Shown piece by piece: positions 1 through 5,067 of a stretch of DNA of 6,830 bases. The notes beneath the pieces are model-generated. The model ran no database searches. It saw only the letters and a program-made list of their open reading frames with translations, and was not told where the DNA came from. The translations under genes and the position numbers were made by a program. This stretch comes from Phascolarctobacterium sp. (GTDB taxonomy: Bacteria > Bacillota > Negativicutes > Acidaminococcales > Acidaminococcaceae), in assembly GCA_016302525.1 (NCBI GenBank), contig JAEDNJ010000079.1, positions 1 through 6,830 on the forward strand, written 5' to 3'. Position 1 is the first letter of the stretch. Each line of letters begins with the position of its first letter.

Positions 1-1740
1 CATAATACTACCTTTGATGGCGTGCTGAACATTTTGAAGCGCCGCTACAAAGAGTCCTTTTCTGATGCTATGCGCCAGGACTACGAGGAATTTATGTCCT
101 CTACTCCCTGTCCTGTGTGCAAGGGACAGAGGCTTAAGGATGAGGTGCTGAGTATTTTGGTGGGTGGCAAAAATATCTGTCAGGTTACTAATATGACTGT
201 GCGTGATTGCCAAAGCTTCTTTGCGCAGCTGCAGCTATCTGAAAGACAGCTTTTTATAGCTCGCCAGATTTTGAAGGAAATAAATGCTCGTTTACAATTT
301 CTCAATGATGTTGGTCTTGACTACTTAACCTTGGACCGTAGTGCGGGTACACTTTCTGGTGGTGAGGCTCAGCGTATCCGTCTGGCTACACAAATTGGTA
401 GCGGTTTGACAGGGGTATTGTATATTTTGGATGAGCCTAGCATTGGCTTACACCAAAGAGATAATGGCAAGCTGCTGGAAACACTTAAGCATTTGCGAGA
501 TTTGGGCAATACTCTTATCGTTGTCGAGCACGATGAAGAAACCATGTATGCAGCAGACCAGATTATTGATATTGGGCCAGGTGCCGGAGAGCATGGTGGA
601 GAAATTGTCGCTCAGGGTACTGTAGAAGAAATTAAAGAGGTTGAGCAGTCCATGACGGCTGCCTATTTAAGTGGGCGTAGGTTTGTGCCCGTGCCAAAGC
701 AGAGAAGAGTTAATGATGGGCGCAGACTAATTATCAAGGGAGCGAGAGCCAATAATCTTAAAAATGTAGATGTTGCAATACCCTTAGGCGTATTTACGGT
801 AGTAACCGGTGTGAGCGGCAGCGGTAAATCTACGCTGATTAACGATATACTCTATAGTAGCTTAGCAGTTAAGCTGCACGGAGCTCGTTTGCGCCCTGCT
901 GAGCACGACGACATTGAGGGCATTGAGCTGGTAGATAAGGTTATCGACATAGACCAGTCGCCTATAGGCAGAACCCCGCGCTCTAATCCTGCAACCTATA
1001 CAGGTGTGTTTGACGGCATTAGAGAGCTGTTTAGCCAAACAAACGAGGCCAAGCTGCGTGGATACAAAGCTGGTCGTTTCAGCTTTAACATTAAGGGCGG
1101 GCGCTGTGAGGCCTGCAAGGGTGATGGCGTTAATAAGATTGAGATGAATTTTCTGCCGGATGTTTATGTTCCGTGTGAGGTTTGTCATGGCGCTCGCTAC
1201 AATCGGGACACCTTAGAGGTTCGTTACAAAGGCAAAACTATTGCCGAGGTCTTAGACATGACAGTAAGCGAGGCCTGTGAATTCTTTAAGAATTTGCCTC
1301 GCATTTACAATAAGCTGAGCGTGCTGCAGGATGTAGGCTTGGGCTATATTCATTTGGGTCAGGCAGCTACTACCTTATCTGGCGGTGAGGCGCAGCGTGT
1401 GAAGCTGGCAACAGAGCTGTCGCGCCGTAGCACTGGCAAGACTGTTTATATTTTAGACGAGCCGACCACAGGCCTGCATATTGCCGATGTGCATAAGCTG
1501 CTGGAGGTTTTGCAGCGCTTGGTTGAGGCTGGAGACAGTGTTATTGTCATTGAGCACAATCTTGATGTCATTAAGGTGGCAGATTATATCATCGATTTAG
1601 GGCCAGAGGGCGGCGATAAGGGCGGTACAATCGTAGCCTGCGGTACACCAGAGGAGGTTGCTAAATGCAAGGCCTCCTATACTGGCCAGTACATTAAACA
1701 AGAGCTGGCGAAGGCGAAAAAGCAGGGCTGGTATGTATAG
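1..1740 (+). CDS. uvrA: UvrABC excinuclease subunit A (UvrA), 5'-truncated by the window
   Basis: UvrA is the ATP-driven DNA-damage sensor of nucleotide excision repair. As a dimer it scans DNA and loads UvrB at lesions. Frame 1 is open from base 1, so the gene starts upstream; 579 of the roughly 940 residues usual for the family are present. What remains is the end of the first ABC ATPase (CPVC at 109-120, signature LSGGEAQ at 352-372, Walker B YILDEP at 421-438, switch His at 529) and the whole second one: Walker [10 protein letters not shown] at 808-834, the C-terminal zinc finger with CxxC pairs at 1105-1116 and 1174-1185, a second LSGGEAQ at 1375-1395, Walker [10 protein letters not shown] at 1447-1473, and switch His at 1555. 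The blocks [19 protein letters not shown] and [10 protein letters not shown] are near-invariant UvrA segments. Nothing is broken. uvrC follows after 71 bp with no convincing terminator, so the two are probably cotranscribed. No uvrB is visible; it may lie upstream. Confidence 0.98.
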   Translation, partial: HNTTFDGVLNILKRRYKESFSDAMRQDYEEFMSSTPCPVCKGQRLKDEVLSILVGGKNICQVTNMTVRDCQSFFAQLQLSERQLFIARQILKEINARLQFLNDVGLDYLTLDRSAGTLSGGEAQRIRLATQIGSGLTGVLYILDEPSIGLHQRDNGKLLETLKHLRDLGNTLIVVEHDEETMYAADQIIDIGPGAGEHGGEIVAQGTVEEIKEVEQSMTAAYLSGRRFVPVPKQRRVNDGRRLIIKGARANNLKNVDVAIPLGVFTVVTGVSGSGKSTLINDILYSSLAVKLHGARLRPAEHDDIEGIELVDKVIDIDQSPIGRTPRSNPATYTGVFDGIRELFSQTNEAKLRGYKAGRFSFNIKGGRCEACKGDGVNKIEMNFLPDVYVPCEVCHGARYNRDTLEVRYKGKTIAEVLDMTVSEACEFFKNLPRIYNKLSVLQDVGLGYIHLGQAATTLSGGEAQRVKLATELSRRSTGKTVYILDEPTTGLHIADVHKLLEVLQRLVEAGDSVIVIEHNLDVIKVADYIIDLGPEGGDKGGTIVACGTPEEVAKCKASYTGQYIKQELAKAKKQGWYV

Positions 1741-1811
1741 TGCTGTGAGCAAAAATATAGTTTGCTTAGCATTTAGAGGGCGAAATTTTTTATGCGAGGA
1801 GGTGAAGCAGT

Positions 1812-3659
1812 ATGGCGGAAGCAGGAGCTGGCTTTAGCGACAAAATTAAACAGGCCTTGGCAGTGCTGCCAGAAAAGCCGGGCGTTTATTTAATGCACGA
1901 TAGCACAGGCAGAGTTATCTATGTTGGTAAGGCTGTGGTGCTGAAAAACAGGGTGCGCAGCTATTTTCGCAATCTAGCTTCACATTCACCTAAGGTTAAG
2001 GCTATGGTTAGCAAGATAGCCGAGTTTGAGACTATTGTAACCAACAGTGAAATTGAGGCCTTGATTCTTGAATGTAATTTAATTAAAAAGTATCGACCTC
2101 ATTATAATATTAGCCTAAAGGATGATAAAACCTATCCCTATATTAAGGTTACAATGGCAGAGCCCTTTCCTAGGGTTTATGTTACGCGTAAGCTGGTTAA
2201 GGACGGCTCTAAATATTATGGTCCCTATGCTGATGCAGGAGCTATGCACGCCACTTTAAAGCTACTCAAGAGTATTTTTCCTATTCGCAGCTGTCGCACT
2301 ATGAATCCCGACAGGCCGTGCTTAAACTATCATATTAAGCGTTGCCTTGCTCCCTGTGCTGGTCTTGTGAGCCGCAAGGAATATGCGGGGATGATCAAGT
2401 CTGTATGCATGGCGTTGGATGGGCGCACAGCGGATTTAGAGCGTGAGCTAAAGCAAAGAATGTTATATGCTGCAGAAAACTATGCCTTTGAAGAGGCTGC
2501 GCGCTTGCGTGACCAGCTGCAGTCTATTCAGCGTATGAATGAGCAGCAGCAGGCTGTTACCAATAATGGTGGCGACATGGATGTCATTGGTCTTGGGCAG
2601 GATACAACAGGCAGCTGTATGCAAATTTTCTTTGTGCGTAAGGGTAAGCTTATCGGGCGTGATAATTTCTTTTTGCAGGATAAGGGAGAGAGCCAACAGG
2701 AGCTGGTGGAGGCCTTTATTAAGCAGTATTATAACGAGGCTACCTTTATTCCTAAGGAGATAGTGGTGCCCTGTGCTCCCTCACCTGAGGAGGGGCAGCT
2801 GCTGCAGCTGTGGCTTAGTGAAAAGGCTGAGCGTAAGGTTGAGCTCATTGCTCCGCAGCGTGGTGTCAAAAAGGATTTGCTGAAACTAGCCAATGAGAAT
2901 GCTGTGAAGCTGTTGGAGGAAAGGCTGCGTAAGGGCTCCTTAGCCTTGAAGGATGACGAGCAGGCTGCCGAAGAGCTGCAGGAGGCTCTGGGACTGGATG
3001 AGCCCCTGGCGCGTATGGATTGCTTTGATATTTCACATAACCAGGGAGCGGAGACTGTAGCCTCGATGGTTGTTTTTAGATATGGTAGCATTAGTAAGAA
3101 GGATTATCGTCACTATAAAATTGAATCTGCCGAGGGGAAGCCGGATGACTTTAAATCTATGCAGGAGGTAGTCCACAGGCGCTATAGTAGCTATGAGGAT
3201 TTACCTACCTTGGTTGTCATCGATGGTGGTAAGGGGCAGCTAAGCTCGGCTATGGAGGTCATTCGTGGCCTAGGGCTGCAGGATTTGCATGTGGTGGGAC
3301 TGGCTAAGCGCGAGGAAGAAATCTTTCTGCCAGAGCGCAGTGAAAGTATTTTGCTGGACAAGGATTCTGCTGCCCTGCACTTAATTCAGCGTATTCGTGA
3401 TGAGGCACACCGCTTTGCTATTACCTATCACAGAAAGCGCCTGCGTAAGCATAATCTGGTTTCCGTTTTAGATCATGTGGAGGGAATCGGCCCCAAAAGA
3501 AGGCAGGAGCTGTGGAAGACCTTCAAAACGCTGGAGGCCATGAAAAAGGCCAGCGTAGAGGAACTAGCTGCTGTCGAGGGCATGAATAAAACTGTAGCGC
3601 AAGGACTGTATGATTTCTTTAGGCTAGATTTGCCGGAGAAAAAAGCGGTGCTGAGATAG
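1812..3659 (+). CDS. uvrC: UvrABC excinuclease subunit C (UvrC)
   Basis: UvrC is the dual-incision nuclease of nucleotide excision repair. It is recruited to the UvrB-DNA complex and cuts 3' and then 5' of the lesion. The 615-residue length is normal for the family. An N-terminal GIY-YIG domain is seen at about residues 18-100 (PGVYLM, VIYVGK, EIEALILE) and performs the 3' cut. It is followed by a four-cysteine cluster (C161, C170, C178, C182); the corresponding cysteines of other UvrC proteins have been reported to bind an iron-sulfur cluster. A UVR-type helical pair at about 208-240 should contact UvrB. The RNase H-like 5' nuclease is marked by FDISH (403-409 region), VIDGGKGQL (469-477) and RDEAHRFAI (529-537), and a tandem helix-hairpin-helix DNA-binding tail occupies about 550-605. 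The ATG is fixed by an excellent AGGAGGTGA at 1797-1805, 6 bp upstream. Confidence 0.98.
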   Translation: MAEAGAGFSDKIKQALAVLPEKPGVYLMHDSTGRVIYVGKAVVLKNRVRSYFRNLASHSPKVKAMVSKIAEFETIVTNSEIEALILECNLIKKYRPHYNISLKDDKTYPYIKVTMAEPFPRVYVTRKLVKDGSKYYGPYADAGAMHATLKLLKSIFPIRSCRTMNPDRPCLNYHIKRCLAPCAGLVSRKEYAGMIKSVCMALDGRTADLERELKQRMLYAAENYAFEEAARLRDQLQSIQRMNEQQQAVTNNGGDMDVIGLGQDTTGSCMQIFFVRKGKLIGRDNFFLQDKGESQQELVEAFIKQYYNEATFIPKEIVVPCAPSPEEGQLLQLWLSEKAERKVELIAPQRGVKKDLLKLANENAVKLLEERLRKGSLALKDDEQAAEELQEALGLDEPLARMDCFDISHNQGAETVASMVVFRYGSISKKDYRHYKIESAEGKPDDFKSMQEVVHRRYSSYEDLPTLVVIDGGKGQLSSAMEVIRGLGLQDLHVVGLAKREEEIFLPERSESILLDKDSAALHLIQRIRDEAHRFAITYHRKRLRKHNLVSVLDHVEGIGPKRRQELWKTFKTLEAMKKASVEELAAVEGMNKTVAQGLYDFFRLDLPEKKAVLR

Positions 3660-3681
3660 TGGATAGATTTTTCTTTATTTG

Positions 3682-3710
3682 TTGGCTATTTGCCAAGGAT
3701 ATGCTATAAT
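3682..3710 (+). promoter_or_regulatory. Promoter of the rubredoxin gene
   Basis: A -35 element TTGGCT at 3682-3687 is separated by 17 bp from a perfect -10 TATAAT at 3705-3710, which is preceded by an extended -10 TG at 3702-3703. Transcription should start near 3717, giving a leader of about 27 nt that carries the AAAGGAGG ribosome binding site. The inverted repeat TTGGC-N5-GCCAA (3682-3696) overlaps the -35 and might be an operator. Confidence 0.75.
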
Positions 3711-3743
3711 AATAGTAGATATTAAGAAAGGAGGGGATTCCGA

Positions 3744-3902
3744 ATGTCTAAATGGGTATGTAATGTTTGCGGTTATGTTTATGATCCTGAGATTGGCGAT
3801 CCGGATAACGGCGTTGAAGCTGGCACTGCTTGGGCTGATGTTCCTGCTGATTGGGTTTGCCCCCTGTGCGGCGTTGGCAAGGACGAATTTACTGAAGAAT
3901 AA
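3744..3902 (+). CDS. Rubredoxin
   Basis: This is a 52-residue cytoplasmic one-electron carrier with a single Fe(Cys)4 centre. The two halves of the iron site are clear: C6-x-x-C9-G-Y near the N-terminus and C39-P-L-C42-G near the C-terminus, with the usual rubredoxin context (W4, Y11, DP-N-G-V, W37, VGKDEF). The length matches classic small rubredoxins of 52-54 residues. The start is set by AAAGGAGGGG at about 3727-3735, roughly 8 bp ahead of the ATG. In anaerobes rubredoxins pass electrons to oxygen- and peroxide-reducing enzymes and other oxidoreductases; no such partner is in the window. No hairpin terminator is visible between it and scfA, so some readthrough into scfA is possible. It has its own strong promoter and need not be part of the uvrA-uvrC operon. 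Confidence 0.97.
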   Translation: MSKWVCNVCGYVYDPEIGDPDNGVEAGTAWADVPADWVCPLCGVGKDEFTEE

Positions 3903-3931
3903 GCTGTTGAGGTATAAATACATAAAAGTAC

Positions 3932-3960
3932 TTGATTGTTTCTAAAAAAACTAGTACAAT
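3932..3960 (+). promoter_or_regulatory. Promoter of scfA
   Basis: A -35 TTGATT at 3932-3937, a 17-bp spacer and a -10 TACAAT at 3955-3960 lie about 40 bp upstream of the scfA start. An imperfect inverted repeat, GTACTTG at 3928-3934 against CTAGTAC at 3951-3957 (six of seven positions match), brackets the spacer. It could be an operator or chance in AT-rich DNA. Confidence 0.65.
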
Positions 3961-3999
3961 AGTATGTGCAATCTTATAGCTTTTTTGGAGGTAGTTGTC

Positions 4000-4146
4000 A
4001 TGAGAAAACACATTATGACCGTCAACAAAGCAATGCTGAAAAAAACTCTGCGTTCCGGTGGCTGTGGTGAATGCCCTGCTTCCTGCCAATCCGCTTGCAA
4101 GACCTCTTGCACCGTTGGTAACCAAGTTTGTGAGCAAAGCAAATAA
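4000..4146 (+). CDS. scfA: Six-cysteine SCIFF ranthipeptide precursor (ScfA)
   Basis: This is the ribosomally made substrate peptide of the SCIFF (six cysteines in forty-five residues) RiPP family. At 48 residues it has a basic leader (MRKHIMTVNKAMLKKTLRSG) and a core that begins with the hallmark GGCGEC. The six cysteines are C22, C25, C29, C33, C37 and C44, and the segment SCQSACKTSCTVGNQ is almost invariant in the family. In the studied Thermoanaerobacter homologue the maturase joins a core Cys to a Thr five residues later; by position this would be C33 to T38 here, which is my inference. An ATG at 3964 in the same frame is rejected because TTGGAGGT (3985-3992) sits 7 bp before the ATG at 4000. 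The gene ends just before a hairpin terminator, so its message is probably very short. Ranthipeptides have been linked to cell-density control in some clostridia; the role here is unknown. Confidence 0.96.
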   Translation: MRKHIMTVNKAMLKKTLRSGGCGECPASCQSACKTSCTVGNQVCEQSK

Positions 4147-4172
4147 TTTGTTGCAAATTTAGCTAAAAGCAC

Positions 4173-4209
4173 AAAAACGCGTTTCTACTTGTGTAGAGAC
4201 GCGTTTTTT
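4173..4209. terminator. Bidirectional intrinsic terminator between scfA and yccF
   Basis: A 16-bp stem (arms 4173-4188 and 4193-4208, TTGT loop, one G-T wobble) has a GC-rich centre, CGCGT. Its arms end in A5 and T5 tracts, so it can end transcription in either direction. It lies 26 bp past the scfA stop and about 24 bp past the stop of the convergent yccF. Confidence 0.9.
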
Positions 4210-4232
4210 GTTGCAAGTGGATGTGTCTTATG

Positions 4233-4592
4233 CTATTTAATTTCTGCACCAAAGGGGAGCAGGGCCAGCTTAGCTAGCTTAAAATGCTGCATACCAAAGG
4301 GTATACCGATAATAGTAACGCAGAGAATGAGCCCAAAGGTTACATGAGTAAGGGCCAGCTCTACGCCACCAAAGATGATCCAGAGGATATTTAAGAGAAT
4401 AGAGCTGGTTTTACTGCTCAATTCGATATCCTTGCCAAAGGGGAAGAAGCTAAGGCTACCCAGCTTAAAGCATTGCAGACCTACAGGAATACCCACAATA
4501 GAAATGCACCACAAAAGACCAACTATGTACCAGCAAAGACCAGAAATAATACCGCCAAAAACAAACCAAATGATATTGCCAATAATGCTCAT
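4233..4592 (-). CDS. yccF: YccF-family integral membrane protein
   Basis: This is a small hydrophobic membrane protein of 119 residues built from two copies of the YccF unit (DUF307). The copies are visible by eye: NIIWFVFGG...SIVGIPVGLQCFKLG...FPFGKDIE in the first half and NILWIIFGG...TIIGIPFGMQHFKLA...LPFGAEIK in the second. Each should supply about two membrane segments, four in all. Its function is not established in any organism I know of. An ATG two codons upstream (4598) is less likely: the GGGAG at 4600-4604 lies only 1 bp from it but 7 bp from the ATG at 4592. The gene is convergent with scfA and divergent from scfB, has its own promoter, and so splits the scfA-scfB pair. Nothing in the protein points to a peptide-export role. 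YccF family membership is clear; any functional tie to its neighbours is unknown. Confidence 0.92.
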   Translation of the reverse strand: MSIIGNIIWFVFGGIISGLCWYIVGLLWCISIVGIPVGLQCFKLGSLSFFPFGKDIELSSKTSSILLNILWIIFGGVELALTHVTFGLILCVTIIGIPFGMQHFKLAKLALLPFGAEIK

Positions 4593-4599
4593 AAACATG

Positions 4600-4604
4600 C
4601 TCCC
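4600..4604 (-). promoter_or_regulatory. Ribosome binding site that decides the yccF start
   Basis: On the minus strand GGGAG is followed by CATGTTT and then ATG. The 7-bp spacing favours the second ATG (4592) over the first (4598), which would leave only a 1-bp gap. Confidence 0.7.
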
Positions 4605-4634
4605 TTCTTTTTTCGAACAATAGGTATAGCAACT

Positions 4635-4663
4635 ATTATAGCAAGACTATGTTAGGGTGTAAA
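4635..4663 (-). promoter_or_regulatory. Promoter of yccF
   Basis: Read on the minus strand: -35 TTTACA (4658-4663), a 17-bp spacer, and a perfect -10 TATAAT (4635-4640) with an extended TGC just before it. The predicted start near 4628 leaves a leader of about 36 nt before the yccF ATG. Confidence 0.8.
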
Positions 4664-4700
4664 CATAATAATCCTGTTGCATGAATAATACAGGTAAATT

Positions 4701-4810
4701 GTGTCAAAACTGTTGCGAATGAGGTGGATATTGCAAAAAACATTTAGCCTATAAGCGTGAAGAGCTTTGCATGGGTACCATATTATTTGGCAAGAGAATA
4801 TGCATAAGTA
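4701..4810. repeat. Degenerate tandem repeat, unit A (about 110 bp)
   Basis: This is the first of three head-to-tail imperfect copies filling the yccF-scfB intergenic region. It opens with GTGTCAAAACTGTTG, then has ATATTGC, TAGCCTA (4745-4751) and TGGCAA (4788-4793). TAGCCTA and TGGCAA recur exactly 110 bp later in unit B. This copy has the most worn palindrome (CAAAA-C-TGTTG). No convincing gene is seen in it. Confidence 0.65.
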
Positions 4811-4918
4811 TTGTCAACAGTGTTGCTAATAGAGTTTCTCTTGCCCCAATCAGCTAGCCTAGGGTAGAGAAGACATTTCTTTGGGGCTTTTACTCTATGG
4901 CAAAAATACAAATAATAT
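4811..4918. repeat. Degenerate tandem repeat, unit B (about 108 bp)
   Basis: This central copy begins with TTGTCAACAGTGTTGC. It shares TAGCCTA (4855-4861) and TGGCAA (4898-4903) with unit A, and the 11-mer TTTCTTTGGGG (4876-4886) with unit C 108 bp further on. It can fold back on itself: TTGC 4823-4826 with GCAA 4900-4903, ATAGAGT 4829-4835 with ACTCTAT 4892-4898, and GCCCCAA 4843-4849 with TTGGGGC 4881-4887, the last followed by TTTT. Confidence 0.7.
4815..4825. promoter_or_regulatory. Palindrome CAACA-G-TGTTG, candidate operator (unit B)
   Basis: A perfect 5-bp inverted repeat around one central base. In this copy it extends to ATT-N2-CAACA-N-TGTTG-N2-AAT over 21 bp (4810-4830), the size of a site for a dimeric regulator. 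The same 11-mer occurs at 4923-4933, and a one-mismatch form at 4705-4715. I do not recognise the cognate regulator. Confidence 0.45.
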
Positions 4919-4922
4919 GTGT

Positions 4923-4933
4923 CAACAGTGTTG
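4923..4933. promoter_or_regulatory. Palindrome CAACA-G-TGTTG, candidate operator (unit C)
   Basis: Identical 11-mer to the one at 4815-4825, about 85 bp upstream of the scfB -10. It is therefore placed as an upstream activator or looping site rather than a promoter-blocking operator. It could equally be just the best conserved part of the repeat. Confidence 0.4.
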
Positions 4934-4996
4934 TTTATAAAGTTGCTATTGCATAAAGCTATTGTTTTTGCGCTGATAAGTTCTTTCTTTGGGGAC

Positions 4997-5025
4997 TGTA
5001 CTTATAGCAGTAGGTATGTTATAAT
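4997..5025 (+). promoter_or_regulatory. Promoter of scfB
   Basis: A perfect -10 TATAAT at 5020-5025 has an extended -10 TG at 5017-5018. The hexamer 17 bp upstream (TGTACT, 4997-5002) is a poor -35, which suggests reliance on the extended -10 or on an activator. The predicted start near 5032 gives a leader of about 36 nt. Confidence 0.7.
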
Positions 5026-5067
5026 GTAGCGTATTGTGTAATTACTAGATATTAAGGAGAAGGTTAT

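Larger units (their letters stand above)
4919..5027. repeat. Degenerate tandem repeat, unit C, carrying the scfB promoter
   Basis: The third copy begins with GTGTCAACAGTGTTGT and shares TTTCTTTGGGG (4984-4994) with unit B. Its outer stem can also form: TATA(A)AAGT 4936-4943 against ACTTATA 5000-5006, with one bulged A. Its end contains the TATAAT used for scfB, so the scfB promoter appears to have evolved within, or to be part of, a repeat unit. Confidence 0.65.

Noticed and set aside
862..1188. Minus-strand open frame of about 108 codons inside uvrA
   Set aside because: It lies wholly within the conserved second ATPase of UvrA, has no recognisable domain, and has no separate promoter or ribosome binding site that I can see.
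1741..1771. Possible terminator after uvrA (AGCAAA/TTTGCT hairpin)
   Set aside because: The 6-bp core is AT-rich, the flanking stem is interrupted, and no U run follows, so readthrough into uvrC is more likely.
2463..3091. Open frames on both strands inside uvrC
   Set aside because: They overlap conserved UvrC coding sequence, have low-complexity Ser/Ala-rich translations, and are explained as shadows of the real frame.
3679..3945. Hydrophobic 88-codon + strand frame across the rubredoxin gene
   Set aside because: It overlaps the unmistakable rubredoxin in another frame, and its start lies upstream of that gene's promoter -10.
3964..4146. Longer 60-residue version of ScfA from the ATG at 3964
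   Set aside because: The GGAGGT ribosome binding site lies inside that extension and points to the ATG at 4000; the SCIFF family consensus also begins near MxxHI.
4701..4927. Minus-strand TTGACA (TGTCAA on +) in each repeat read as extra -35 boxes
   Set aside because: None of the three has a reasonable -10 hexamer at 16-18 bp; the real yccF promoter is the TTTACA-17-TATAAT pair further downstream on that strand.
4701..5027. CRISPR array or IS remnant as an explanation for the repeats
   Set aside because: There are only three degenerate copies of about 109 bp with no constant short repeat and spacer alternation, no terminal inverted repeats, and no transposase or cas gene.
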